From Dactylellina haptotyla (lineage: Eukaryota; Ascomycota; Orbiliomycetes; Orbiliales; Orbiliaceae): a stretch of 64,000 nt of DNA. The stretch spans positions 992,001 to 1,056,000 of the forward strand of contig CM062383.1 in NCBI GenBank assembly GCA_031310005.1. Reading direction: 5' to 3'. The position numbers were made by a program, and so were the translations under genes. Of the stretch, positions 54,891-64,000 are shown in pieces. Every line of letters begins with the position of its first letter. The stretch's first letter is position 1. The notes beneath the pieces were generated by a model that saw only the letters and a list, made by a program, of their open reading frames with translations, made no database searches and was not told the DNA's origin.

Positions 54891-57548
54891 ATGGATCAGT
54901 CTACCCTGCAATACTCGCCCTATGGGCCTCACCCTTATCAAAAACTTAAGGATATAGCAGTACACAAAGACTTTATCCTGGAGAAGTTTAATGCTGGTGC
55001 AAAACAGAGAAGCATACTAGCCGCTCTCAGGATAGAGAAAGGTATCACATTAAGGTATGTCGGATATAACTCATTCCTAAGCTTTGTGTTCGTTTTATAC
55101 GATATATTTCTGATGAATGCCTTGTTTCATTTAGAGAATTCCAGCTTAAGAGGGCTCTTGAAAAATGGGGTGTCTCTCATAAGAATCTCACAAAGAAACG
55201 TCAATTTCATATTTGGAACATCTTACATGGACATAGACGTAACAAACCAGCTCACAAAGTAAGATTACGGCGCTCTGGAAGGGTTCTAAGTCAAGACGAT
55301 ATCGAAGAGATCAAGCAGAAGCCTCTCAGCTATTTCGAAGGTTGGTTTATCCCTTCAGTCTACTGATATTTCAATATTCCTAAATGCTGGCCAACCGACG
55401 GGCAATATAGGAACTAAACCAAGTCCTGGAGATATTATCTTATCCACGCCTTCTCCTTGCATCTCAAAATGCCAGATGGATGATAACTACCCCTGCAACT
55501 TGATTCAAGCGGTCACGATTAGTGATATCTATGGTGAAGAATATGTTCCGTATGAGCAAACCGACAGCACAGAATTGTAAGATGACCATCCCGTATGCCT
55601 CAAACCCGTTATATGAACGACCTAATAACCGAATGAAATCGCATCTAGTAATAACAATATACCAAATCATTCGAATCGGAGTGATATATTTCCAATAGAA
55701 GACATACTTTATAAATCCAATAGCAGTCCTCAACCTAGCGAAGCTATCAAGGAGCTATCTGACCTAGTATCTAGAGGTTTCGATAATTTTTTGCAGGCCG
55801 AACAAGCGATCAATGAGCCCAAAGACTATAGTTCCAAACGGTGCCCGCAAATCCAGCAAGCATGGGACAGTATTCCATGCTATTACCTCCGCAATGCGGC
55901 TGGGTCACACCCGGAAGTAGCAAAACTCGATCAGAGCTACCCACCTCTAGCGCAATATGCTCAGTTGAATGAACACCACCTCCATCACGTTTTAGAGCCA
56001 TGGAAAAATTCCGCTCGGAAAATCATTCGATTAGTAGAAACAACCGCAGCAAGCCTTGGAATCTCTGAGAAAAGAGCCGGGAAACTATTTGACAAAGCGG
56101 CTGGAATGTCACAAGACAGCATTTATTTAGACCCCCTTCCATATGATATCTACAAACAAATTGCAGAAGGAGATTCGATAGCTGGGTCTCAAAGCGACGA
56201 AACTCTTTCGCAAAGCTTAGAAGAACTATCCGGCATTATTTTGAGTCGACTCGTCGAATATTGTTTTCCTATAATCTACGATTTAGTACGCAATCTTCCC
56301 GAACCCGAGAAAGCCTGGGCCCAGCAGATTTTCGATACGTACTTAGTTCATATACCATCAGTTATTAGAACTTTCGGGGTGTATCATTTCTTCACGGCAT
56401 GGGTGTTATATCAGGCCTCCAATCTGTTCTATGCTTGCGACATATACGCCATAGTTAACTCGAAGTGTTCTGAAGCTTCCGTTCCTGGCCTCCAGGAACC
56501 TGTTTTCCAAGTTTTCTTAAGCATGCAAACGTTGGCACTACGCATACTCCATAAGATAGGGATGAGCGGTCATAGCGCTGCAATAACATGCTTCACCCGG
56601 CATTTTCTCGATCTCTCCAACTCTGCGAAGTGCAGTCCAAGCTTAAGAGAAGAAGCCTATAAAGTAGGAAGAAATGTTTATGAACATCTTCGGAAAAAAT
56701 ATGGGACGCATCACCCAAGGATGTTATATATATACTCTCTGCTTGGGAGGGATCAAAGAGATAACAAATTTCCTTGTCAACCCTGGGAATCAGTGATGAC
56801 GACCCAGGATTTAGCCCGTGCTCTGAGCCAAATGGAAATGCCCCGTAGCACACGCGAAATTGACGATAGCGATTGGCTTCCATTGTGTTTTCAGGAAACA
56901 GCTCATGATTTGGTAATACGCAGGGAGTACAAGCTAGCTGCCCAAGTTTTGGAAAAGGTGCTTTCCTGGCAAAGAGATATGTTATTAAACAGGAATCATT
57001 CAGATATCCCAGGACATAACACAACAACAATCACTTATATGGAGCTTTTAGGTTCCGCATACGGCCGTCTCGGGAGATACAAAGAGTCGTTAGATATACT
57101 TTTTACGGGATTAAGTTTAATCAAAAATGTTTCCTTCGGTAAGGGAACGATGACATCTTATGTGGAATATAAGAAAACTCAGATGGAACGAAAGCAACTG
57201 GAGTCGATTATCTTTGTCATCGATGACCGGGGACCAATATTATATACCTACCTAGAACCTACATTCGATAGGATCTTTAAATTCCTTCAATCCTCTGGAA
57301 TGGGTAGCAGCCAATTGTATCACAGACTTTGGAAGGCCTGGGAGCGTGGTGGGGTTGACCTCAAAGATCTCGAGGGAGAATACTCGCAAATATTGGCACT
57401 TAGGTCCATCAACAGATCCAAGACACCAGATTTGCAAGATTTCATATATACTCAAAGCTTAGAAAATTGGATGTGCCATCGAGGAGTCCCTGTTAGCACA
57501 TCCCAATGTGGCTGGATAGAAGATTTCGATAGTATGGAGGAATTTTGA
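54891..57548 (+). CDS. Clr5-domain protein with a long uncharacterised C-terminal region (4 exons)
   Basis: Exons 54891-55054, 55135-55340, 55411-55576 and 55649-57548 give 811 residues; all phases close. The N-terminal about 85 residues match the fungal Clr5 domain layout: a helix with DFILEKFNAG, the middle ILAALRIEKGITLREFQLKR, then ALEKWGVSHKNLTKK. Clr5 domains are found in fungal proteins of chromatin and stress contexts, usually at the N-terminus, with unknown chemistry. The next about 150 residues are disordered. The last about 580 are helical (tetratricopeptide-like pairs such as YMELLGSAYGRLGRYKESLD and LAAQVLEKVLSWQRDML), suggesting a protein-binding solenoid. The start at 54891 lies just before the domain; an upstream non-ATG extension is open. 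Confidence 0.8.
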
Positions 57549-60194
57549 TGCACAGGTTTTTTGTATTGTCATATAAACTCTCAACGAGTTCACACTATCG
57601 ATATATCCGATATCGGCTTCTAAGTATTGAATCAAGTTTTACATCACATACGATACCCATGTAGTTAGCTACTTAGTTCTTACCATGATGCCACTCGCAA
57701 GATAGTAATTATGCCTCTTTGCAAGACAACACTCCGGGAAATAACACCAGACAAGCAAGTCGATCGACTCGCAACGTCTTGCCATTATTTCGAAATCAAG
57801 GTACAACTTAAAAATGGCCGCGGAGCCGGAACCGAAATTACAAACGTGGAACATGCCAGCTAGATATACAACTAAAATCACTGGTCCAGCTGACCTTTGA
57901 AAGCTCAGCTACGAATCTAGATTCGGCGAGTCGCCGTGGCTGCATGCGAGGCTATTTCATAGAGCTAGATTGGGGAGATACTTACTCGAATGAGTAAAGC
58001 CATTGATACAATTTCCAACCTGAGACACCGATAACCGCTATAATAGGGGGCTTAATGTACTAACGGTAAAGTTGCAGAACTAGCCTTATCTGTATGCGCG
58101 ATGTATAGTTTATTATACCATCCGGAATGGCCGCACACGCAGGAACTAATATAGCTCCGTCCGGCTCCAAGATACCCATACACCCATAGTAGGATCCGAT
58201 CCTATGGTACGACCGCACACCAAGCTTTTTCCCGGCCCCCAAATTGGGCGGACTACCTCGGAATTGCCTTCTCCAGGACTGCATATTCACTATTGCAACC
58301 GATCGAGTATCTCTTAATTTCCAAAAAGCGATGAGGTCACATTACCACGTGCACAGCGCGAGATGTCCGTTCTCCATCGAAAAAAGGCGTGCCGCTTAAT
58401 ATCCAACATATCCAGACTACAAAGCAGCTCATTCCAGCTCACAAAGTTCAAAGCCCCAACCCAGATCGAGACACCGCCCGCTGCCGCTAGTACGCACAAT
58501 GGGAAAGCATGTCGAGTAAGTATGCACGAATCTGGTGGACTTGCCGCTGGATACAAGCTGCCGTTCAGCCGGCAACGCCCAAGAAAAAAGACGTTGCAGG
58601 TAAGTAAGGCTGTTTGAGAGGGTCTGGAAGAGAAAATCTCCGTTGATAGTCGAACATAAAACACCGTGCTTGCCCGGCACCCTAGTCTTATGGGATTTCT
58701 AATTGGCCCCACCAACCGGTCCGTGCCAAGGCGAGTTGTTTTTTCGCAAGTAAAAGGTCGCCAATGGGGATTTTCCTGAGGATCTCGTTGAAAGGAGATG
58801 TGCGAAACTGGCGGCAACGGTGAGCTTATCGCTCGTGGTCCGAATGGGCGATTTTTGGTGCCCGTTGAACTTAGCTTCCCCATGTGGTGTGCTGGGTCCT
58901 TTGTCCCGGGGTCCACGGGCTGTGCAAATGTACAGCAATATGATATATGCAACCTAGTTGAATCACATATTGAGAAAACTTCCTGTCTCCGGGGGGAAAT
59001 ATCTTTGGCAACAAGAAATGTCGCAATTGCACCTATAGCAGAATCCGCTGATATTTCTTGTTTTATGATTGTGAATGTAGTCTTACCTGTGCATGGAAGG
59101 TACTTGAATCACATTGGTGGCAACATTGGACCGGTCTCGACTCGATCCAGGTGAGACGAATTGCGACATTCGAACTGCTTGGTAATTACATCGGCAAACT
59201 ACATCGGAAAAAATTAAACTTGGCATTTCGTCGATTAGTGTACTATATTCGAGAACAGGAACCTTGTGATGCTCGAATGAGAAATGCCTTGTATGACGAT
59301 ATGAGAAATGTAAATGACGACCATATCATATGGCAAGGTGGCAAGCGCGAGCGGCGAAGCTCCAACGCGAGCGACGTGAAGCGACAACACATTCCCGAAG
59401 CAGAAATTCCAACAGTTCGGAACACAACTGGGGACCCCTGTCGCGAGGTTGACTGGCTTCAACATCTTTGTGTTTGATATATCATGATATCATCACAATT
59501 GCACAACTTCAAGGCAGAAAGCTCCCGTCCGCAGCAACAAGAATACATCGGGGAGAATAAGGGCCGTTAGGCATCTGAGATCACGCGGCAACGAGCAAAC
59601 GCGAATCCTGCGGAAGACAGCAAATTTGCGCATCACTCTTCTGTAATCAAGCAGCTCCAGACGCGAGGGTGGCAGAACACAGCCCTCTATTGTTCTACTT
59701 TACCCGGAAACCGAATACGGGTGTGTCACCTCCCAATTCACACACCCCCCATATCAATGCACACATGCCAGCACGTTCGAGTAGATAATCTCCATTCGAA
59801 ACAATTAACCGCAGCACACGCCGGCAATATGCCGGCTCGCTCGCATATACGTGCACATGGCCAGAGCTCGAGCGTCTGCATAGCTGGCGATTTATTAAAC
59901 AGTTAATCACCACCAAGGTTCCACAGACGCAACCGAAGAGGTTGCAGTCGAAGAATCAAAACGATAGGTGGAAAATACTGCAATTGGGGCTTTTACGGAC
60001 TTGGCTTTTTCTTGATTGCGGAGACGTTGTAGTTTTTGAAGCCGATATTGTGTGACACGAAACTTCCAGATGCGACGGCGATGTTATAAAACGGGTATGT
60101 CCGTCTCTCAACCATCGAGGACATCAATCATATGGTAGAAGCGTATATCCCGTTTCAACACGCATAGCATTCCTTGTGCTAGCTTGTTTTCGCA
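57549..60194. other. 2.6-kb region without a supported gene
   Basis: A 212-codon minus-strand frame (58952-58314) overlaps plus-strand frames at 58363-58617 and 58798-59154. A 139-codon plus frame lies at 59058-59477. None shows a domain or credible composition, although two GTAAGT donors occur near 58514 and 58599. It may hold a poorly conserved spliced gene or nothing. Confidence 0.35.
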
Positions 60195-61565
60195 ATGCCT
60201 TTTTTCTCTACCTTGAAAACCGTAACACTAGGTCTCGTTATAGCATTTCACTCCGTCCAATGTAGTGTAGTTATTCCATATGAATTCTACGGACAAGGTC
60301 CATATGGCGTACCAGACGAATTTACTCGCTTCGGAAACCTATCATCTGCATTGGAGAGCGAACCGAACTCCTTCACAGACTACCAAAGCCGCTATGGCGT
60401 CCACCTTACCATAGGAACGCCACCTCAAGACGTCTGGCTTCTACCTCATTTCTATGATAGCGAAACATACGTCAATGATCTCAAAATATGCGTCCCAAAC
60501 CCCCCGCGCAGTAGCCCTGAGCCAGTCCAATACTGCGAATTCAGCCACGGCGGTCTCTACTCTGCGAGCGAAAGCTCTAGCTACCAAAACACCACCCGTG
60601 GCCCTCCATTCGTCGCCGACCTCGTCACCCCTAAAGAAACCTTCCCGGGTGATAATAACACCTGGATGCAAGCAATCGCGGTTCAAACCCGCTCCACGAA
60701 AAATTACATTGGGGACACTGTAGGCACCCTCGGCCTCGGCTCCGGCTCCACGTTCATCAATACCTTCTTCCCGGGCCACGAGCAAATCGGCATCTACTTC
60801 ACCGGTGGCAATAGCAGCTATGGCAACCCCCCGCCCATGTTCCCTCTCCGCCCCACTATCGTATATGAGATGGATGTTGGCGGCTTCAACATGACAAGGT
60901 CCACAGGGCCGAAATTTACTTCGAAAATCGGCCCGCCAAACCCCATCTCAAATACAACCAACCCATTCGTGCTCACCGTAACCGACGTCAGAATCGGCAA
61001 GACCAGCCTCCTCGGTTCGGACGAACCGTACCTAGCCACAGTTGACCTCTCCGCGAACACCTTCGACTCCTTTCCAGATGCAGTCTACAACCGCTTCGCA
61101 GAGTTCACCGGCGGCTCGGACCTAGCCGCAAAGAGCTTCAATGGCTCAGGACTAGCATACACCTACTCATTGCTCCCGAAAGACCCCAAAGACTTGTGGA
61201 ACGTGACGCTCACCTTCTCCAACGGGTACAACATCACGCTCCCGCAGTGGTATTTAATCAAAAACTTCACATCAACCTCCCGATCGGACTACGGATTCTC
61301 GCCCGTAATGAGCACAGAAAATAGATGGTATAAAGCGGAGAATCCCATCCAAGGTCCGGCTCTCAGTGCCGGCTCGCTGTTACTGTCGTCATACATCGGG
61401 ATCGACTACAACGCCGGGGAGTGGTGGTTGTCGCAGGCGGTGAATCCCTTGGGGGCCGGCGGAAGTGTGAAAACGAACACCGCCGCTCCCGGTGTCGGAG
61501 AGGGGTTGAAGAAGACTGTGTTAGCTGCAGGATCCCTTGCCGTTGCGTTCGTGCTGTTTGGTTAG
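60195..61565 (+). CDS. GPI-anchored aspartic-protease-like protein with lost catalytic motif
   Basis: Intronless, 456 residues. Signal peptide at about 1-23 (TVTLGLVIAFHSVQC). The A1-protease entry motif YGVHLTIGTPPQDVWLL (67-83) is present, but the expected DTG-S-S reads HFYDS (H85 in place of the catalytic Asp). The second active-site region (about 280-295) reads VDLSANTFDSFPDAVYNRF, keeping an Asp but not DTG/DSG. Other pepsin-fold landmarks remain: IGDTVGTLGLGSGSTF and, late, GPALSAGSLLLSSYIGIDYN. Many N-glycosylation sites are present. The C-terminus (KTVLAAGSLAVAFVLFG) is a hydrophobic GPI-type signal. Probably a catalytically dead cell-wall or plasma-membrane protein; not a protease by sequence. 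Confidence 0.82.
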   Translation: MPFFSTLKTVTLGLVIAFHSVQCSVVIPYEFYGQGPYGVPDEFTRFGNLSSALESEPNSFTDYQSRYGVHLTIGTPPQDVWLLPHFYDSETYVNDLKICVPNPPRSSPEPVQYCEFSHGGLYSASESSSYQNTTRGPPFVADLVTPKETFPGDNNTWMQAIAVQTRSTKNYIGDTVGTLGLGSGSTFINTFFPGHEQIGIYFTGGNSSYGNPPPMFPLRPTIVYEMDVGGFNMTRSTGPKFTSKIGPPNPISNTTNPFVLTVTDVRIGKTSLLGSDEPYLATVDLSANTFDSFPDAVYNRFAEFTGGSDLAAKSFNGSGLAYTYSLLPKDPKDLWNVTLTFSNGYNITLPQWYLIKNFTSTSRSDYGFSPVMSTENRWYKAENPIQGPALSAGSLLLSSYIGIDYNAGEWWLSQAVNPLGAGGSVKTNTAAPGVGEGLKKTVLAAGSLAVAFVLFG

Positions 61566-64000
61566 GAATCCCTCGCTATTTGCTTTGATATAAGAGGTCG
61601 GTTTCAGACTGTAGGTAAGGGCACGTGGGTGTTTGCATGCATTGCAGATTATAATTCTTTTTTTTTCTGCTATAACTTTTTTTTTTTGTTGAGAAGCTTT
61701 TTTAGCTTTTAGTTTGGACCGGGTAGCAGGTTTTTTCTCTCTTTCTCTTGTGATTCAAGATCCTATACTGTACTGCCACGTACTATTTTCACCCATGGTC
61801 TGACGGGAAAAGAGGGAAGGGATATCCTGCGCTTGTACCGAGCCGTCGGGAGGATAGCGGCGTGGGTGAGAGTAAGAACGATATAACCAGCAAAGCATAG
61901 TCAGATGGAAATATGGGTCCAGGGTTAGGGCACACAAGGCTGTTGGCTATAGCATCAAAATTACCTTATTAATATTGGTCTTTTTTTGCTAAAGTAAAAA
62001 GTATTGTTACACAGTGGCAGGATGAGAATATAATGGAATTATGATATTGATTGAGCAGCTGTAGTTGCTCATCGGCACTTTTTAAAATTTGTCGCCTTTT
62101 CGTTCTTTTCCGCCCTTTGCCTCTTAAAATTTTTCCTTGTTGCAAATTGTCAAATTATCCGAAAACGCAAGAATACGATAACTAGCGAGATTATGCGATT
62201 CGAAGGGAAAAACAAAACAGCTGTGCGTCGAAGGGTAGTCAGATGGTACCATGGCTTTACCCAATTGAAGCTTACCATCATGTAATATATATCCGGTAAT
62301 AGATACTGCAACCTTAAAAACAAAATCCCACAAGAAATTAATATACCCGCCGCGAGCACCACCGGCCACTGTTGCTACTGTTGACTGTTGCTGCTGGTGC
62401 TGCTGTAAGAGAAAAAGCTTAAGAGGCGGAAAATAATCACATTCCAGAACATGGGGGCATTTGCATTTGCCTTTCTCTCCTCTCTCTTCGTTCTGTTTCC
62501 CTCCGAAAATATGTGCAGCTGCAACAGCCGTTCAGGCCGTTCTGCAAGGTGTGCCCCTGCCCCGGACGATAAATTTCCTGTTCATGTGTCTCTGCCCTCA
62601 CTGTCTCTTCTGGTTCGTTCGCGCGCAATGAAAAACCACATCCCCGGCTATCGGAGCCAGAAACGGCAATGGGTCGTGCAGAAATGGGACTTACCTTTTC
62701 TTGCTCTTTTTAATGTTTCGAATTTCGAAATACAATACCACAAATCTCGCTCATCCGCCGCCACAGCACCCTAAAAGGCCACAACTATCCACTCAATTGC
62801 CGGTCAGTCTATGTCTCCGGGAACAATGGGCGATGGCGCGGACGGGGTATCGTAGGATGAGCAGCGGATGGGCAGAAGGAGAAACATCGACTAGTCGTAC
62901 TACGTACTCCTCGGTAAATGCCTTTAACAATCGTTAGTTGTTGTTGTTTCATAAGGCAGACGAGTAACTTTATAAACCGAGGTGTCATCGTGAGACAGCG
63001 AGAGAAAAAAACCCGCCGATTGTTGAAAAAATTGAATTGAATATGCTAGGTTTAAAAAACACTAGTAGAATAACCTTTTGTGCGATCGTAGTAGCGTACG
63101 TTTTACTTTTTCGCTTTTCTCTCTATCGGAAAAGCTCCTGTGCGCGGGCCTGTGCGAATGAAACCATGAAACCCACGAAAACGAGAAAAGCGCGAGGTCA
63201 GAACCCAGCGGGGAAAGTCCGTAGAATTTTCCCTTACTTCAAGGGACCCGCGAAACGGGGGATGACCTTGCTAGCACGCGACCAACGACCCATTTTCGCT
63301 GGCTGGTAACATTAATTGAAGTATTTATGGTTTATTATTATTAACAACAAAGCAAAGAAAGAAAGAAAATCGGGGTTTCGCTCAACGGCCGGGGGAGGTG
63401 CCATGAGGGGAAAGAGGGTCAACTATAGGGTTTCCCCCGATTAATACTGGACGGTTTGTGAATCAGGGTGCTTCAATTGACGTCAGTTGGAACTTGATCA
63501 TCCCAGGTATAACCCATACTTTTCGAACCTGGTGCAGAGATGAACGTTGGAAATAGCCCGTTCGAGTAAAATAAATGTAAATAATTGTGATGTGACAGAT
63601 TTAAAGTAGGTTAAAGTAGATTCTTTAAGAGGGTGATGATATTAGATTATAAGCCTAAAACAGCATCTGATCTGATCTACAGGGCCAGCTTCTTGCGAAG
63701 ATTTTGAATGTACAGGTGTGTGAGAAGGTGCCAGAGCCAGCTAGTAAGAGAGATATCCCAACCGTCTATGCAAAAATGCGAAAGCAACAGAATTAAGCGC
63801 AAACAAAGAATAAAGCCGCAAAAAATGGTGCTATGCTATGCAGATGGAGAAAAAGGAGGAAGTAAAGGAAATATAATGGTGAAAAACGCTAATGAGAAAG
63901 AAATATGAACAAAGGAGATACGTATCCATACATGTACAGAGAAAAGTAATAAGAGGCGTAACCATTAAGAAATGTTGTTGTGGTGGTGATGATAAAGGGG
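61566..64000. other. 2.4-kb terminal region without a supported gene
   Basis: Poly-T and pyrimidine tracts (61655-61750), a minus-strand CAG/CAA-rich stretch (62365-62405) and purine-rich sequence near 63340-63370 and 63820-63900. Open frames are short and unconvincing. It may be the leader region of a gene beyond the window. Confidence 0.4.

Noticed and set aside
62124-62405. Minus-strand CAG/CAA-rich frame preceded by a possible acceptor
   Set aside because: The Gln run is just a trinucleotide repeat and the following sequence has no domain, start codon or further exon.
1-64000. CRISPR arrays, bacterial operons, prophage or integrated viral genes
   Set aside because: No regularly spaced repeats and no viral or bacterial gene signatures; gene structure is eukaryotic throughout.

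Overview
This window is nuclear DNA from a filamentous ascomycete, most likely Pezizomycotina. The evidence is: many short introns (about 50-180 bp) with GTAAGT/GTATGT-type donors, TACTAAC-like branch points and YAG acceptors; a PRO45/SLMAP-type STRIPAK protein; a Clr5-domain protein; a family-PL3 pectate lyase; and a single-copy eukaryotic housekeeping set. Nothing bacterial, organellar or viral is seen. I cannot fix the class from sequence alone. All exon structures below were read by hand by joining open frames across consensus splice sites, and each reported multi-exon model keeps an intact frame.

Layout. 1-14.3 kb: the 3' end of a glycosyltransferase-like gene, a proline-rich coiled-coil gene, a CDP-alcohol phosphotransferase (last steps of phosphatidylethanolamine/choline synthesis), a PRO45/SLMAP-like FHA protein with a 4.2-kb gene-free upstream region, and an unknown gene. 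16-20.9 kb: an accessory-looking block with one repeat-like unknown protein and two tandem MYND-type zinc-finger paralogues. 21.4-28.5 kb: a housekeeping block with an Mgr2/Romo1-like TIM23 subunit, the proteasome lid subunit Rpn5, a V-ATPase assembly factor Vma22/CCDC115 divergent from it, and a 900-residue EGF-like type II membrane protein. 28.5-35 kb: mostly gene-free, holding a non-autonomous mariner-like element with clear terminal inverted repeats and a secreted pectate lyase. 35.3-50 kb: a dense block with a basic protein carrying a degenerate homeodomain-like stretch, a small acidic unknown, a mitochondrial HAD/CECR5-like hydrolase, an F-box protein, a Gemin2/SIP1-like protein, two tail-to-tail orphan membrane proteins, the splicing factor SF3A1/Prp21 and a bZIP-like coiled-coil protein. 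50.6-64 kb: a secreted or accessory region with an unknown secreted protein divergent from a secreted bicovalent-FAD oxidoreductase, a Clr5-domain protein, and a GPI-anchored aspartic-protease-like protein whose catalytic DTG is lost. The last 2.4 kb have no supportable gene.

The genes do not form one pathway. Functional themes are membrane lipid and organelle homeostasis, proteolysis, snRNP assembly and splicing (Gemin2-like and SF3A1 lie about 4 kb apart), and secreted proteins typical of a plant-debris or host-associated fungus. I found no convincing novel multi-gene system. The best leads are the MYND tandem pair, the pseudo-protease, the homeodomain-like gene, the mariner MITE, and several orphan genes.
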